A DNA stretch of 64,000 nucleotides from Ehretia macrophylla (GCA_037974665.1 CM075770.1:67281850-67345849), one strand, 5' to 3'. Positions 22,776 through 36,691 are shown, counted from the first letter of the stretch. Translations and numbers: made by a program. Notes: generated from the sequence alone by a model not told the origin.

Positions 22776-24028
22776 GCACGCAATAGCAGCAATTGATAAG
22801 CAATACAATCCAAAACAACTCAAACAAGTATGTCAAGTAATTCTAAGCATTCTATAGGCATAAAGACAAGAAAACACACAAAAACACAAATCGGCCCCAA
22901 CTATCAAAACGCCACCATTTCCAAACGAGTTCTGGAAACCGACTTCGCCAACCCTCCTAGGTCACCATAAGGCACGTCTAAAGACCCCGAAACCTTACTT
23001 TACCTTGCGCAAAGCCCCGATTTCCCCCTTTCTTGTTTGAACTACATCTATAACAACCAAACACCCAACCAACGCCATAATCGCACCAAAAGTGCTTCCA
23101 TGGCTTCCCGAAGCAATGTTAACACGCAAAACGAGAAAATGCTAAAGCCGACCTAAACGACCCCGACTTTCCCAAAGGCTTAATTCTCATTTTTTCCACT
23201 ACGCAACCCAAACAAACCACACATTTTAGCATTCTAGCGTACCTAGCACATTTCTACATCAACAGAAAGCATAACAGCGCAACTTCAACATTTCAAGGTT
23301 TTACTATTCATAAATTACTATTCATTGATCAATTTAAATTGCATTCACAACATTTAACCGCAGAAAATGTTACAAAGCTATAAATACATGTTCTACAAAT
23401 GTCAAGGAACATTCTAGAAGCATCAAATCGCTTTAAATAACGATCTACGGATAAATCTAAAAATTGACAAAGTTAACATACACAACGTATAAATGCGCAA
23501 ATAACATGCTTCCCTCACCTTAGGCACTTCTAGTCGCTAGGAAAACCACGCTAGTTACCTCGGAAACCACCCCGCACGAGCACTCGCGAAGATTGATCGA
23601 TTGGAACTTGAAAGGTTTTTTTTTTCTTCAATGAAGCTCACGGCCTGCTCTCCTATTTTGCTGCTGTTTTCTTTTTATTTTGCTTAGTTATTTTAGCTTA
23701 TAAGTGTTAAATGGTCAACAAGTCAAAGGTCCAAGGTCAAACAACTTAAGACTTGGTCAAAGGGCCCTATTTTGTGCGTTTTAAAGCCGTTTTAGCTAAG
23801 GTAAGATCAATTAAAGCTAGCAACATTTAAAATATAAAATTTAAGTCATCTAAATACTAGTTTCACTATTTGCTGAGGACTGGAAATCGTTATCTAGCTA
23901 TCGCTCCTTAAATGCAATGCACGTTGCGACGGCGAGAAAGTAACAATTAATTTCTTTAAGAATTTAAGGAAATATAATTTTCAAAATAATAAACAAAGAA
24001 AATTCACATTCCGGGCTCGGGTATTACA

Positions 24029-24041
24029 CCCTCTCCCCCTT
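24029..24041 (-). promoter_or_regulatory. Element B polypurine tract
   Basis: Minus-strand AAGGGGGAGAGGG abutting the 3' LTR. The pol stop codon TAA (24040-24042) overlaps its start. Confidence 0.85.
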
Positions 24042-25375
24042 AAAACAATTGCGCCCACGCAATTCTTACCTGGTCAACAAACAACTCCGGATACTGATCC
24101 CGAACTTGGTCCTCTCTTTCCCAAGTCGCTTCCTCAAACCCATGATGATTCCACATAACCTTTACTAACGGAATACTCTTTCTGCGAAGCTCCTGAATCT
24201 TCCGATCCACAATTCTAATCGGTTTCTCTTCATAAGACAACTTCTCTTCAATCTGCAAAGGCTCTGGTTCAAGTACATGTGAAGGGTCTGGATGGTACTT
24301 CTTCAACATAGACACGTGGAACACATCGTGCAGTCTCGACAAGCTCGGAGGCAAAGCTAATCGATAAGCCAAAGGACCTACCTTTTCGGTGATCTCATAC
24401 GGACCCACATATTTGGGACTAAGCTTCCCGCTCTTACCGTGCCGAATCAATCCCTTCCGTGCAGAAATCTTAAGAAACACCCAATCTCCCAAATCAAACT
24501 CAAGATCCCAACGGTGTTTATCCGCATAACTCTTCTGACGACTCTGAGCTGTAAGCATACGCTGGCGAATAAGGTTAACATTATCTACCATCTTAATCAT
24601 CTCAGGTAACACAGTCGGATCAACTGTTCTCATCTCCCCAACCTCTTCCCAATATAACGGGGATCTGCATTTACGACCATACAACGCCTCGTAGGGAGCC
24701 ATACCTATAGTAGATTGATAACTATTGTTGTAGGCGAACTCCGCTAAAGGCAAAAACTTCTCCCAATTCTTCCCAAAGTCTAGCACACATGCTCGAAGCA
24801 TGTCTTCCAAGATCCTGATGGTTCTCTCAGACTGGCCATCAGTTTGCGGATGATACGCAGTACTGAAGCTCAACTTAGTTCCCATGGCTTCTTGCAACTT
24901 CTGCCAAAAACGAGATCTGAATCTGGGATCCCTATCTGACACTATACTCTGTGGCACACCATGCAATCTCACAATATTAGCAACATAAAGTTCAGCTAAC
25001 TTATCAAGGCTATCTTGTTTGTTTACGGGAATAAAATGCGTAACCTTAGTCAAGCGGTCCACAACAACCCAAACAGAATCACATCCTCTCAGAGATCTAG
25101 GAAGATCGGTCACAAGGTCCATTGTTATATGTACCCACTTCCACTGCGGAATCGACAACGGCTGTAGAAGTCCGGCTGGCCTCTGATGCTCAACTTTAAC
25201 CCTCTGACAAGTCAAACATCTGGATACATACCAAGCAATCTCCCTCTTCATATTGTTCCACCAGAAGTGTTGTTTCAAATCTCTATACATTTTTGTACTG
25301 CCCGGGTGAATCATATACCTCGAATTATGTGCCTCGGACAGGATCTCATTCTTCAAAGTCGGATCATCAGGAACA
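24040..25375 (-). pseudogene. Element B pol, integrase portion (open, severed from the rest of pol)
   Basis: An open frame of about 440 codons encoding the retroelement integrase, which joins element cDNA to host DNA. In order: the HHCC zinc finger (HNSRYMIHPG then CLTCQ), the catalytic core with D in ITMDLVTDLP, D in IVSDRDPRF and E in HPQTDGQSER, the GPY-type segment KYVGPYEI, and a chromodomain-like tail near NHHGFEEATWE. All three catalytic acids are present. Element C inserted in the RNase H-integrase linker (duplication CATAC), so the domain is cut off from protease and RT. The HPQTDGQSER form and chromodomain tail favour the Tekay/Del clade. The frame ends on the polypurine tract. Confidence 0.93.
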
Positions 25376-25380
25376 CATAC

Positions 25381-27854
25381 TGTAACGCCCCAACTCGACC
25401 CCTCTTACAATCAGTCAGGACGCAACGGAATTTCGGCAGCATAACGACAGTAACATGAACATCAGGGCTCTAAACCAACCCTTAATAACAACATACATCA
25501 AACTCCACAAATCACCAACCAACTTCACAATCAAATTAACAACGTACAACGCAACCATTTCATACATTAAACATTCTTTCATCAACTCATTCATAGTTAT
25601 GCGCCTCCGTTCCAACATAATACATTAACCCTTAATATACAATACAAAAACATATTGAGCCAATCTAGCAACCTAATCATAAACAAAAGAAAAACTACTA
25701 AGACAACATCAACTAATTCATTAACTTATCAATATCTTATACATTATAAACTACAAAGCAGATAAAAGTCTACTAAGTTAATTTACAAGATAATAAAACA
25801 TGTACGACATCATGGATAAGACTCTGGAACATAGGACTCATCCACGTAAGACACGTTTTCCACATTCTCCTCTTCAGGAGGCACGTACCCGTAATCCTGT
25901 AAAAGTACACCTGTATGCATGCAATAATAGAGAGTGAGCTTATATAAATAAGCCCAGTGAGGATCCGATAGATCTCGAGCAAGGTCTACTAAACTCCTTG
26001 GAATAATCCTTTGAGTCAGTAAACACACAATAACATCAATAATACTATCATCACATAACTATATGACCATTCAATAAAGGATACTCTCTCTAGTTGGTGT
26101 AGCTCCAAACGCCATCACGATCTCACCCATTCTTCTTATAACTCCCCCTTACTCACGCCCCCGAGGTCCCTCACTAGCCCCTCCCTCCATGACACCTCTG
26201 TCATGCGAGCTGGGGGTAGCCTATGGCAGTCATGCCGTTATTAACCCGACAGCCCGACGCTGCCCGAGAGGTGGCACACACATACCAAGACTCCATAATC
26301 ATCAATCATCAATCAATCATCAATCATCAATCAATCAATTGGGAGATCAGCAACAAAAGTGCCCGATTCCCGAACTCAATAATAATTAATCAATAACATC
26401 AATATAACATCAATATTTAATTAAACAACAAATAACGAAGTTAGATGACAAAGTAGGCCATCTAACCGGACATGCATAATATACATAATTAAACTCTAAA
26501 TTACTCATCAACAACTCACCATTCATCACTCGAACACTACCCAACCATCTAAAGGCATCGTTCAAGAAATTAAAGAATGACAACCTAAACTTCTAAAATT
26601 CATAACTTACAATCTACTAATCCAAACATTGCCAAATCAGTTCCTATCACTCACCCATTCAACCTACTACATTAGCCCTCTCGGAAATCCACCATAACAC
26701 CTCCAAATCATGCCCGATAACCCTAAAACCCTAAGATATCTAGGCTGAAATTTTCGGATTTTAGCACGAACATCACAATCAAAAATTCGGCATTACAACG
26801 GCGCTACCATGTAATTATCAAGTATTTAGAAATCGACGGCAATCGATTTCGATCAACACAACTCATTTAATTCAACTTTGAACATTTTAATCAAAATTAA
26901 ATACCCGAAAAATAAAAATTATGCTACATCCGACAGAAATTCGTAGTATTAGTATATAACGATCCCTAGCATGCAAGGATCAATAATCTATCATCAGATT
27001 TCAATTCTAACAGTTAAATTTTCATTTATGAGCAAAAACATAAAAATGACATTTTGAGATCTAGAATTTTTCTCTCACCTTTGATGCGATACAAGCTTAG
27101 GAATGCGTGCTATGCATGCCCAACAAGCAGAATCCAAGTCGGTGCGAAGTTTCACGGACAAAAACTAGGTTTTTCTTTGAAAATTTGATTGAAAAGCTTG
27201 AGTTTTTCTCTTTCTTTTTCTCCCTCTTTTCTCTCGGCCTTGTGTGTGTTTGTGGAGTGTGTTTTGTGTTGTGTGAGTGTGTGTTGATGACATTATATAA
27301 TAAAAAGCTTGGTCAATTAAAAAAATGCAAAGTCAAAGTTAGTTTTAATAGGTATTTTTGTGTTTTTAATGACTTTAATTGCATTTTAGTGCTCACCAAG
27401 TTAAAAATAATTATGCCACCCCCAAGATATCTCAAGTGGATTATTTTTAGGTGACAAGAAGTTTTACAATCCAACAATTTCACCCGAGTCGGCTTAAAAC
27501 TCGATTTTCGCAAAAGTCGGTGTAAAAACCCTAATAAATTCTTAAGCCGATTTTAAAACCGTTTTCATCAAACACAGGTCTATTAAAGTCCGTGGACTAG
27601 GTCTAGAAGGGTTAAAAAGACCAGTTTCAAAATTTTAGCGGACGTGTTTCGAAAACACTATTCACTGAAAATCGACGATAAAATTTCTGATCCCGTTTTT
27701 GATGAAAATTTCATGAATGCACATTTAGCACGTATTAGGAGTATTGACATCAAAATTATAACTTTCTAGGTCCTATAGTACATAAACATATCATATGCAC
27801 GCAAAACGAGGTAAAGCACGTAAAACGAGATAAGCAGAAAAGTGGGGTTCCACA
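25381..27854 (-). repeat. Element C 3' LTR
   Basis: 2474 bp, TGTAACGCC to TTCCACA. Carries the hairpin (26440-26466) and the acidic LTR frame (25810-25911). Confidence 0.95.
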
Positions 27855-27870
27855 TTCTCCCCTCCTTAAA
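27855..27870 (-). promoter_or_regulatory. Element C polypurine tract
   Basis: Minus-strand TTTAAGGAGGGGAGAA adjoining the 3' LTR, identical to that of element D. Confidence 0.85.
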
Positions 27871-30622
27871 ACAATTGCGTCCGCGCAATTCTCGAACTGA
27901 CAGACAATTAAATCCTCAATCGTTACACTTAATAATACTTCTCTTAGTTCTTATTTATCTCCTAGGATGACAACTAACCAAAGACCTCAAAAGAACAATC
28001 GCTGTTGACTGCAAGTTGATGATCATAGTTCTAAGACAATCTTCAATTCATAATTCTCTCCTACCTAATATCATATTGCATATGAAAGAATTTGCAACTC
28101 CAAGTCTTAGCGTGACTCCACTAATTATCAATCATCCCCTACTACACAAAAGAGCTCTATGAACACCCCGAGGGTTTAAAAACTCAATCACGATAACATG
28201 AATGATTACTGATCAAGGAAATATCTCAAAAGTGACATTGGTCAGAATATGGCTCTTATGAAATTTACAAGGAATTAAGAATATGGAAAGTCATATTTGA
28301 GCCAACAATCAAGGGAGCAAGAGGTCAAACAAGTTAGAGAATCAAGAGGCTAATAGTTTAATAAGGAAGCAGGATAACTAAGATAAGAAATGTCTCAGCA
28401 CCTTTCAGTTAAATAAGTACGAACAAAGGATGATGACGAGTCAACACAGTGCTGAATATGTTGAACAAAAATTCCTGAACAAGTAGATATTTCAATTCTC
28501 GATGATTGTTCAAGGAACCAACAAGTAGGTTGTACTTGAGGCAAAATGAAATTAAGAAATAAGAGATGATTAATTCAATAGAAAATATGAGTGTCAAGAT
28601 AATGAGTATCTCAGCACGCAATAACCAAAGAAGTATAAATAAGAAAGGACAATGCTGAGTATATTAAATGAGCAATTACAAGCAAAGTAATGGCTCAGGA
28701 TTTAATAATGAAACAATAGGATTAACAAGGATCAACAAGAATGACAATGATGTACTTAGGTAGGGAGTACATCAAGCAAGTGAAATTCGAATAAGTAAAA
28801 TGGTATACCAAAGGAAAAATTACTTTCAAATGAATAGTAATAGGATGAAATGAAATATTGAAACGAATGGCTAGAGATATAGAATGAAATATAGAAGTCT
28901 CAAACCTTAACTCCAATAAGCGACATTGCTATAAGAAGCAAATATGAATGTTAAGAATGGAAACAATGTCAAATGAGTATAGGATCCATTAATCCAATAA
29001 GCAAAACTTTCAAGAAACAATTGATATGCTAGAAAAGGGTAACTCTCTCTCAAATAAGTGAGAATAGAGTAAAAGATAATAATAAGACTGATAGAATTAT
29101 GAAGCACAAGAAGGGTGTCCCACCTACACACTTAAACACCAACAAGTCAAATCCTACAATCTATCTTCCTCCAAAACAAGACACTAAGGAGATCTAAAGA
29201 ACCTAAGGAGTCATAACAATCACCAAACAAGATAAATCACTCCAAAATTTTACATTTCGTACCAGACCAATCACTAAACAAGATAAATCACTGATTCCCC
29301 AACAAGACTAACTAATGAAGACTCCAAAATCTGATAACACAATACACATTCATATTAACCCATTATAACACACGCGAATCCTCAATCAACAATTTAGAAA
29401 GTCATACCACCTAGAACTCAAAAGCTTAATGTAGGTAAGTAAATGTTCAGTCACCAAAATGCATTCTTATTTCCTCAAATAATTCTATCTCCCAACAATT
29501 ACATCCTAGAATAAAGTAACTTTAGTCAGGAATCACTCCAATTGTCTCCAAGGCTTAAAGATCAAAACCCCAAAATATCCATTAATAATATAGCAATCCC
29601 AAATAGTAGAAATATTCACATATTATACCACACTTCATTCCATTCACAAATATACATCACTAATTCCTCAAATAAATTCATTCTAAAATAACCTCAAGAA
29701 AGTATAATCTGAGTTGAGACTCCAAAAGTGTCTAATCACAACCTCACAAAAACCTCAACTTATGATTCATCTCCAAGTAATAACAAGTTAAACATGGCAA
29801 CAAAAGTAATTATAATCATCAAGATACATTGCTATTTTCCTCGAACAACTTCATTCTCACTAAAGGAACATCAAGATCAATCCACTAAGCCGAAACTAAA
29901 ATCCATAAACATAACAATTAAAATCTAACTGATAAACTTCTAGAATAATAATAATTCAAAATCATGGCCTATCTCTATTTCCGAAAATTCTTACAACCAC
30001 CCTAGACATTAAAAGGTCACTCACGAGTTAAAACATGTATGCAACTATATCATATGAAAGACAAGTACAACGTAATACGCAATTATCATACAATGCAACA
30101 TTATCACATAACACACAATTCAACATATAAGAAGCCAACATCACATAAACAGGTTATATCACAGAAGTAAGTTATAAACAATTAAAGTCACATAAGCAAC
30201 AAACTTCACATAAGACAAGTTGATCACGTAACTCACATTGGTCACTTAAAGTACATTGAGCACCTAAAGCACGTTGTTTCACATAAGCTAGTTATAAACA
30301 ATTAAAAGCACATAAACAACTAACTTCACACAAGACACAAAATCACATAAAACACAATTGTCACATAATACACATGAATCACATAGTGCACATTAATTAC
30401 AACACATTGAGTACGTATAACACGTTATCACATAAAACATATTGACCACATTAGTTCACTTAACACACAAGGCATACTGGTCACATAGAAAGTTAGACAC
30501 ATAAGTAAATTAATCACATAAACATATTAACATATGTTTCACTTTTCTTTCACTTAATACATACTTGCATGCTTAGACCACTACCCACATTCCGAGGATA
30601 CCCCGGCTGACAGCTAACATGC
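27871..30622 (-). other. Element C interior, non-coding
   Basis: No retroelement protein motif on either strand; only short AT-rich frames. It is colinear with the interior of element D. Just inside the polypurine tract it can be read on the minus strand as R-I-A-R-T-Q-L-F-stop, close to the last residues of element B pol (R-I-A-W-A-Q-L-F-stop). Bases 30080-30540 hold imperfect CACATAA repeats. Next to the primer binding site, the minus strand shares words such as GCATGTTAG and CCGGGGTAT with element A's 5' leader. Confidence 0.8.
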
Positions 30623-30634
30623 GCTCTGATACCA
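30623..30634 (-). promoter_or_regulatory. Element C primer binding site
   Basis: Minus-strand TGGTATCAGAGC, complementary to the 3' end of plant initiator tRNA-Met. Located six bases inside the 5' LTR, as expected for minus-strand DNA priming. Confidence 0.92.
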
Positions 30635-30640
30635 CTTAAA

Positions 30641-33099
30641 TGTCACGCCCCAACTCGACCCCTCTTACAATCAGTCAGGACGCAACGGAATTTCGGCAGT
30701 ATAACGACAGTAACATGAACATCAGGGCTCTAAACCAACCCTTAATAACAACATACATCAAACTCCACAAATCACCAACCAACTCCACAATCAAATTAAC
30801 AACGTACAACGCAACCATTTCATACATTAAACATTCTTTCATCAACTCATTCATAGTTATGCGCCTCCGTTCCAACATAATACATTAACCCTTAATATAC
30901 AATACAAAAACATATTGAGCCAATCTAGCAACCTAATCATAAACAAAAGAAAACCTACTAAGACAACATCAACTAATTCATTAACTTATCAATATCTTAT
31001 ACATTATAAACTACAAAGCAGATAAAAGTCTACTAAGTTAATTTACAAGATAATAAAACATGTACGACATCATGGATAAGACTCTGGAACATAGGACTCA
31101 TCCACGTAAGACACGTTTTCCACATTCTCCTCTTCAGGAGGCACGTACCCGTAATCCTGTAAAAGTACACCTGTATGCATGCAATAATAGAGAGTGAGCT
31201 TATATAAATAAGCCCAGTGAGGATCCGATAGATCTCGAGCAAGGTCTACTAAACTCCTTGGAATAATCCTTTGAGTCAGTAAACACACAATAACATCAAT
31301 AATACTATCATCACATAACTATATGACCATTCAATAAAGGATACTCTCTCTAGTTGGTGTAGCTCCAAACGCCATCACGATCTCAACCGTTCTTCTTATA
31401 ACTCCCCATTACTCACGCACCCGAGGTACCTCACTAGCCCCTCCCTCCATGACACCTCCGTCATGCGAGCTGGGGGTAGCCTATGGCAGTCATGCCGTTA
31501 TCAACCCGACAGCCCGCCCCTCCCCGAGAGGTGGCACACACATACCAAGACTCCATAATCATCAATCATCAATCAATCATCAATTGGGAGATCAGCAACA
31601 AAAGTGCCCGATTCCCGAACTCAATAACAATTAATCAATAACATCAATATAACATCAATATTTAATTAAACAACAAATAACGAAGTTAGATGACAAAGTA
31701 GGCCATCTAACCGGACATGCATAATATACATAATTAAACTCTAAATTACTCATCAACAACTCACCATTCATCACTCGAATACTACCCAACCATCTAAAGG
31801 CATCGTTCAAGAAATTAAAGAATGACATCCTAAACTTCTAAAATTCCTAACTTACAATCTACTAATCCAAACATTGCCAAATCAGTTCCTATCACTCACC
31901 CATTCAACCTACTACATTAGCCCTCTCGGAAATCCACCATAACACCTCCAAATCATGCCCGATAACCCTAAAACCCTAAGATATCTAGGCTGAAATTTTT
32001 GGATTTTAGCACGAACATCACAATCAAAAATTCGGCATTACAACGGCGCTACCATGTAATTATCAAGTATTTAGAAATCGACGGCAATCGATTTCGATCA
32101 ACACAACTCATTTAATTCAACTTTGAACATTTTAATCAAAATTAAATACCCGGAAAATAAAAATTATGCTACATCCGACAGAAATTCGTAGTATTAGTAT
32201 ATAACGATCCCTAGCATGCAAGGAGCAATAATCTATCATCAGATTTCAATTCTAACGGTTAAATTTTCATTTATGAGCAAAAACATAAAAATGACATTTT
32301 GAGATCTAGAATTTTTCTCTCACCTTTGATGCGATACAAGCCTAGGAATGCGTGCTATGCGTGCCCAACAAGCAGAATCCAAGTCGGTGCGAGTTCTACG
32401 GACAAAAACTAGGTTTTTCTTTGAAAAATTTATTGAAAAGCTTGAGTTTTTTTCTTTCTTTTTCTCCCTCTTTTCTCTCGGCCTTGTGTGTGTTTGTGGA
32501 GTGTGTTTTGTGTTGTGTGAGTGTGTGTTGATGACATTATATAATAAAAAGCTTGGTCAATTAAAAAAATGCAAAGTCAAAGTTAGTTTTAATAGGTATT
32601 TTTGTGTTTTTAATGACTTTAATTGCATTTTAGTGCTCACCAAGTTAAAAATAATTATGCCACCCCCAAGATATCTCAAGTGGATTATTTTTAGGTGACA
32701 AGAAGTTTTACAATCCAACAATTTCACCCGAGTCGGCTTAAAACTCGATTTTCGCAAAAGTCGGTGTAAAAACCCTAATAAATTCTTAAGCCGATTTTAA
32801 AACTGTTTTCATCAAACACAGGTCTATTAAAGTCCGTGGACTAGGTCTAGAAGGGTTAAAAAGACCAGTTTCAAAATTTTAGCGGACGTGTTTTGAAAAC
32901 ACTATTCACTAAAAATCGACGATAAAATTTCTGATCCCGTTTTTGATGAAAATTTCATGAATGCACATTTAGCACGTATTAGGAGTATTGACATCAAAAT
33001 TATAACTTTCTAGGTCCTATAGCACATAAACAGATCATATGCACGCAAAACGAGGTAAAGCACGTAAAACGAGATAAGCAGGAAAAGTGGGGTTTCACA
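30641..33099 (-). repeat. Element C 5' LTR
   Basis: 2459 bp, TGTCACGCC to TTTCACA. Nearly identical to 25381-27854. Carries the hairpin (31685-31711) and the acidic LTR frame (31070-31171). Confidence 0.95.
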
Positions 33100-33104
33100 C
33101 ATAC

Positions 33105-35276
33105 TCTATCCCTGAATCTGAAAATGCCATCTGCATGTAATTTAAACTCTAACTCTCCCCCTTTTGATTTTTCTTGGATCTTCAAGATGTGAGGATCAGT
33201 CTTTTGGGCCTCTCTAATCTGTGCTAGCAATCCTGACTGAATCTGCAAACTAGCAAATCGAATCCCTACCTCAGTAGCTTCTGGCTTCCATGAACAAATT
33301 TCTTCCAAAGTCTCCCAGTCCTTGATAATCAAACTTGCAACAGTAGCCTTTCGGCTCAAAGCATCAGCAACAACATTTGCCTTAACTGGCACATAGTTAA
33401 TAGAACAGTTATAACCACCCAATAGCTCTAGCCATCGCCGCTGCCTCATGTTTAGATCCTTCTGTGAAAACAAATACTTGAGACTCTTGTGGTCAGTAAA
33501 TATTTCAAATCTGCACCCCCACAAGTAATGACGCCATTTCTTCAATGCAAACACAACTGCAGCTAACTCAAGATCATGTGTAGGGTAATTGACTTCATAA
33601 GGTTTCAATTTCCTAGAAGCATAGGCAGTCACCTTACCATTCTGCATTAAAACACAGCCCTATCCTTCCTTATATGCATCACTGTAGACAACGAAGTTCT
33701 CTGTTCCCTCAGGTAAAGCTAGTATAGGAGCTGTAGTTAATCTCTTCTTCAATTCTTGAAAACTGGATTTACACTTGGCATCCCAATTGTAAGCAACTTT
33801 CTTCTGAGTCAACTGGATCAAAGGTCCAAAAATTTTAGAAAAGTCTTTAACAAATCTCCGGTAGTAACCTGCCATTCCAAGAAAACTCCGAATCTCTGGC
33901 ACCGTCTCAGGTCTCTTCCAAGATAAAACAATTTCAATCTTAGCTGGATCCACTGAAATTCCTCGATCTGAAATGATATGGCCTAGAAAAGATATCTGAT
34001 TCAACCAGAACTCACACTTGCTGAATTTAGCAAAAAGCCTGTTTTCCCGCAAAGTCTGAAGCACAATCCTCAAGTGTTGCTCATGTTCAGCCTCGTTCTT
34101 CGAATACACTAAAATGTCGTCAATAAAGATCACGACAAACTGATCAAGGTAAGGTCGGAAAACTCTTTGCATCAAGTCCATGAATGCGGCTGGTGCATTC
34201 GTCAAACCAAACGGCAAAACAACAAATTCATAGTGGCCATATCTAGTCCTGAATGCCGTCTTTGGTATATCGTCACACTGAATCCTATGTTGATAGTAAC
34301 CCTGCCTCAAGTCAAATTTGGAGTAAACACTCGCACCCTGCAACTGGTCAAACAATTCTTCAATCAACGGCAAGGGGTATTTATTCTTAATCGTGACTTG
34401 ATTAAGTCCCCTGTAATCAATGCATAACCGTAGCGTGCCGTCTTTCTTTCTCACAAACAACACAGGCGTACCCCACGGCGAAGAACTAGGTTGTATAAAC
34501 CCTTTCTCAAGCAAGTTCTGAAGCTGAATTTTTAACTCCTGAAGTTCAGCCGATGCCATTCTATAAGGACTCCTAGAAATTGGCGCAGTTCTTGGCACAA
34601 GATCAATCACGAACTCAATCTCCCTATCCGGTGGTAAACCCGGTAATTCCTCGGGAAATACACAAGGGAAGTCTCTAACAATCGGAACCTCATTCAAACT
34701 CAACTTATCAGCAGGCTGATTGATCAAATAGGCTAAGTAAGCTTCACAACCCCTATTCAACAACTTAGAAGTCTTGATTGCTGATAAAAGTGGAATGCGG
34801 GCAGCCCTGCAGTTCCCAACAATCTCTAGTACCGGTAGGTCAGGAACCTTAAGATAAACGACCTTTGTTCTACAATCCAACTGAGCATAATACTTTCCCA
34901 ACCAGTCCATTCCCAAAATGATTTCAAAGTCACGGAATGGTAATATAATTAAATCAACAGGAAATTTACGGTTCTCAATACATATATCACAAGATTTGCA
35001 AATAGACTCAGTAACAAATTTTGCACCCAAATGAGTACTAACTTCAACTTCATGAGGCAAATTATCAATGCAAACATTCACAGATCGTGCACATGCAGGA
35101 GTTATAAACGAATGAGTAGCTCCGGGATCAATCAAAACCTTAACTGGCTGAGTATTGAGAAGAAGAGTACCTTCCACAATAGCTGTATTATTGGGCAGCT
35201 CCTCTGCATCTAGTGCAAATACCCTAGCCTGAACTCTCTGTGCTGGTCGTGCACCTGCTGCCCTATTCTGAACACC
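33105..35276 (-). pseudogene. Element B pol: protease, reverse transcriptase and RNase H
   Basis: Protease comes first, but its catalytic triad reads D-P-G ([11 protein letters not shown]) where D-S-G or D-T-G is needed, so it is probably inactive. Reverse transcriptase follows: [30 protein letters not shown], and the catalytic box [10 protein letters not shown] with both aspartates. The RNase H segment carries [10 protein letters not shown] and ends with [12 protein letters not shown]. One in-frame TAG (33658-33660, where relatives have Leu) splits RNase H. Otherwise the frame is open to the C insertion. Relatives would be read as one gag-pol polyprotein with the gag at 35277-36380. Confidence 0.93.
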
Positions 35277-36380
35277 TTAGCCTCCACCACGGCCCTGAAC
35301 ATTATTATATTTAGGGCAATCCCTCACCCTATGGTCATCACTGCCACAACCCGTACATTTACCACTATTCCTCCAGCAGTTAGCCTCAATATGCCCTGGC
35401 TGATTACAATAATTACACTGCTGATTTTGCCTAACCGCAGTGTTTCCTGTAGGTGCTGGGGCTCTGGCAGTGGTAGGAACTGTAGCTCCCTGCTGAGGTC
35501 TAGTCACAGCTGGCCTAGCCTGAATCTGCTGCTGTGGCTGATACGGATGCTGCTGAGGAACCTGTGTAGAAGACTGATACTGCCTCGGCTGACTCTGGCT
35601 GCTCTGGCCCAAATACTGCTTCTTACTCGGCTGACTGCTCTCAGCTATCATCTCAGCCTTCTGTTTCACAAACTTCAAGGCTGCCTGAAATGCCTCGGGA
35701 AAAGTAGTGTAGGTCTACCCAGTCAAATGCAACTATATGTTCATTCTCAGCCCACGGACAAACCTATGTATCATCCTCCTAGCCGGCCGTACCAACTCAG
35801 GCATATACCTCGACAGGCTAACAAACCTAGCCTCGTACTGTGCAACAGTCATATTTCCCTATTTTAGGGCCACAAACTCATCTTCCCTCCTTTCCATAGC
35901 CATCTCGGGAATATATTTGTCCCGGAACTCACTTACAAAATCATCCCATAAGTGTGGAACATCCTCACAATCCCACCTCAATCTGACAGTATTCCACCAC
36001 TGCTCTGCATCACCCTCAAATAAAAATGATGCATAGTCTATTCTTGCCTCATCAGTATACCTCAACGCGGTGAAAATCTTCTCAACTCGATTAATCCATC
36101 TCTCGGCCGCCTCATCATCCGGCTCCCCAAAGAACTTTCCCGGCTCATGCCTCATAAATTTCTCTAGCTGATTGTTCTCAACTTTGTACCCCTGTCCACC
36201 AGGATTAGCTTGATTTCCCTGGGGATTATTCCGGTCCTACCTCTGCTCATGCAGCACCTGTGTAATCCGGTCTACTGCAGTAGTCATAGTAGCCATAAAC
36301 TGCTCAGGCAACGGCTGCTGACCCTGTTCTGCTGCCTCTTCATCTGATCCTATACCTTGAGTACCACGACGTGGCGGCAT
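35277..36380 (-). pseudogene. Element B gag
   Basis: Starts MPPRRGTQ at 36380. The gag core (EPDDEAAERWINRVEKI; WWNTVRLRWDCEDVPHLWDDF; AQYEARFVSLSRYMPEL) is the retrotransposon gag domain that builds the virus-like particle. It is followed by a Gln/Pro-rich linker and two CCHC zinc knuckles (CNYCNQPGHIEANC and CTGCGSDDHRVRDC). In-frame stops include TAG near 36240, TAG at 35859-35861, further stops near 35710-35740, and TAG at 35277-35279 at the gag-pol boundary. The stops look like single-base decay of CAG or TGG codons. Confidence 0.9.
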
Positions 36381-36671
36381 AGTAGCAACTCACAATAGCT
36401 GGCAACATTTAAAAGCAGTTTATAGACAAAAATATAACACATAAGATTAGATAACACTCAAGTCAATAACAATCCAATATTCTATCACACAATTCACATA
36501 AGACAAGTTCAACTTGCCAAACTATTTCACTTAAACACATAAACATTCCAAGTTCACAAAGTCATGTTATAACATTTTCTTTTCACTTAGCAATCATACA
36601 TAAACACTTTAGCATTTCAGACCTTTCCCCACAGACCGAGAATCATATCTCGGCTCATGCAAGACTATCAT

Positions 36672-36683
36672 GCTCTGATACCA
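36672..36683 (-). promoter_or_regulatory. Element B primer binding site
   Basis: Minus-strand TGGTATCAGAGC next to the 5' LTR; complementary to the initiator tRNA-Met 3' end. Confidence 0.92.
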
Positions 36684-36691
36684 CCTAAAGA

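Larger units (their letters stand above)
21765..24028 (-). repeat. Element B 3' LTR
   Basis: Complete LTR, TGTCACGCC to GTATTACA. Sense (minus) strand features are the hairpin at 22751-22775 and the acidic LTR frame at 22211-22276. It is followed directly by the polypurine tract. Confidence 0.95.
25381..33099 (-). mobile_element. Element C: non-autonomous LARD-like element nested in B
   Basis: A 7719-bp element with two complete LTRs (25381-27854 and 30641-33099) and exact CATAC duplications (25376-25380 and 33100-33104). The LTR family is that of element A, not of its host B. The interior (27855-30640, 2786 bp) has a polypurine tract and a tRNA-Met primer binding site but no gag-pol motif. 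The LTRs are nearly identical and parts of 25384-26280 repeat almost base for base at 30644-31540, so this is the youngest insertion in the nest. It is presumably mobilised by proteins of an A-like autonomous relative. Confidence 0.95.

Noticed and set aside
27107..27513. 115-codon frame at the start of C's LTR and its duplicate at 32348-32698
   Set aside because: Both are LTR sequence repeated. The frame differs between copies at its start and is a low-complexity translation (FFSFFFSLF).
35331..36036. Plus-strand frames of 99 and 178 codons over element B gag
   Set aside because: Antisense shadows of the gag coding sequence.
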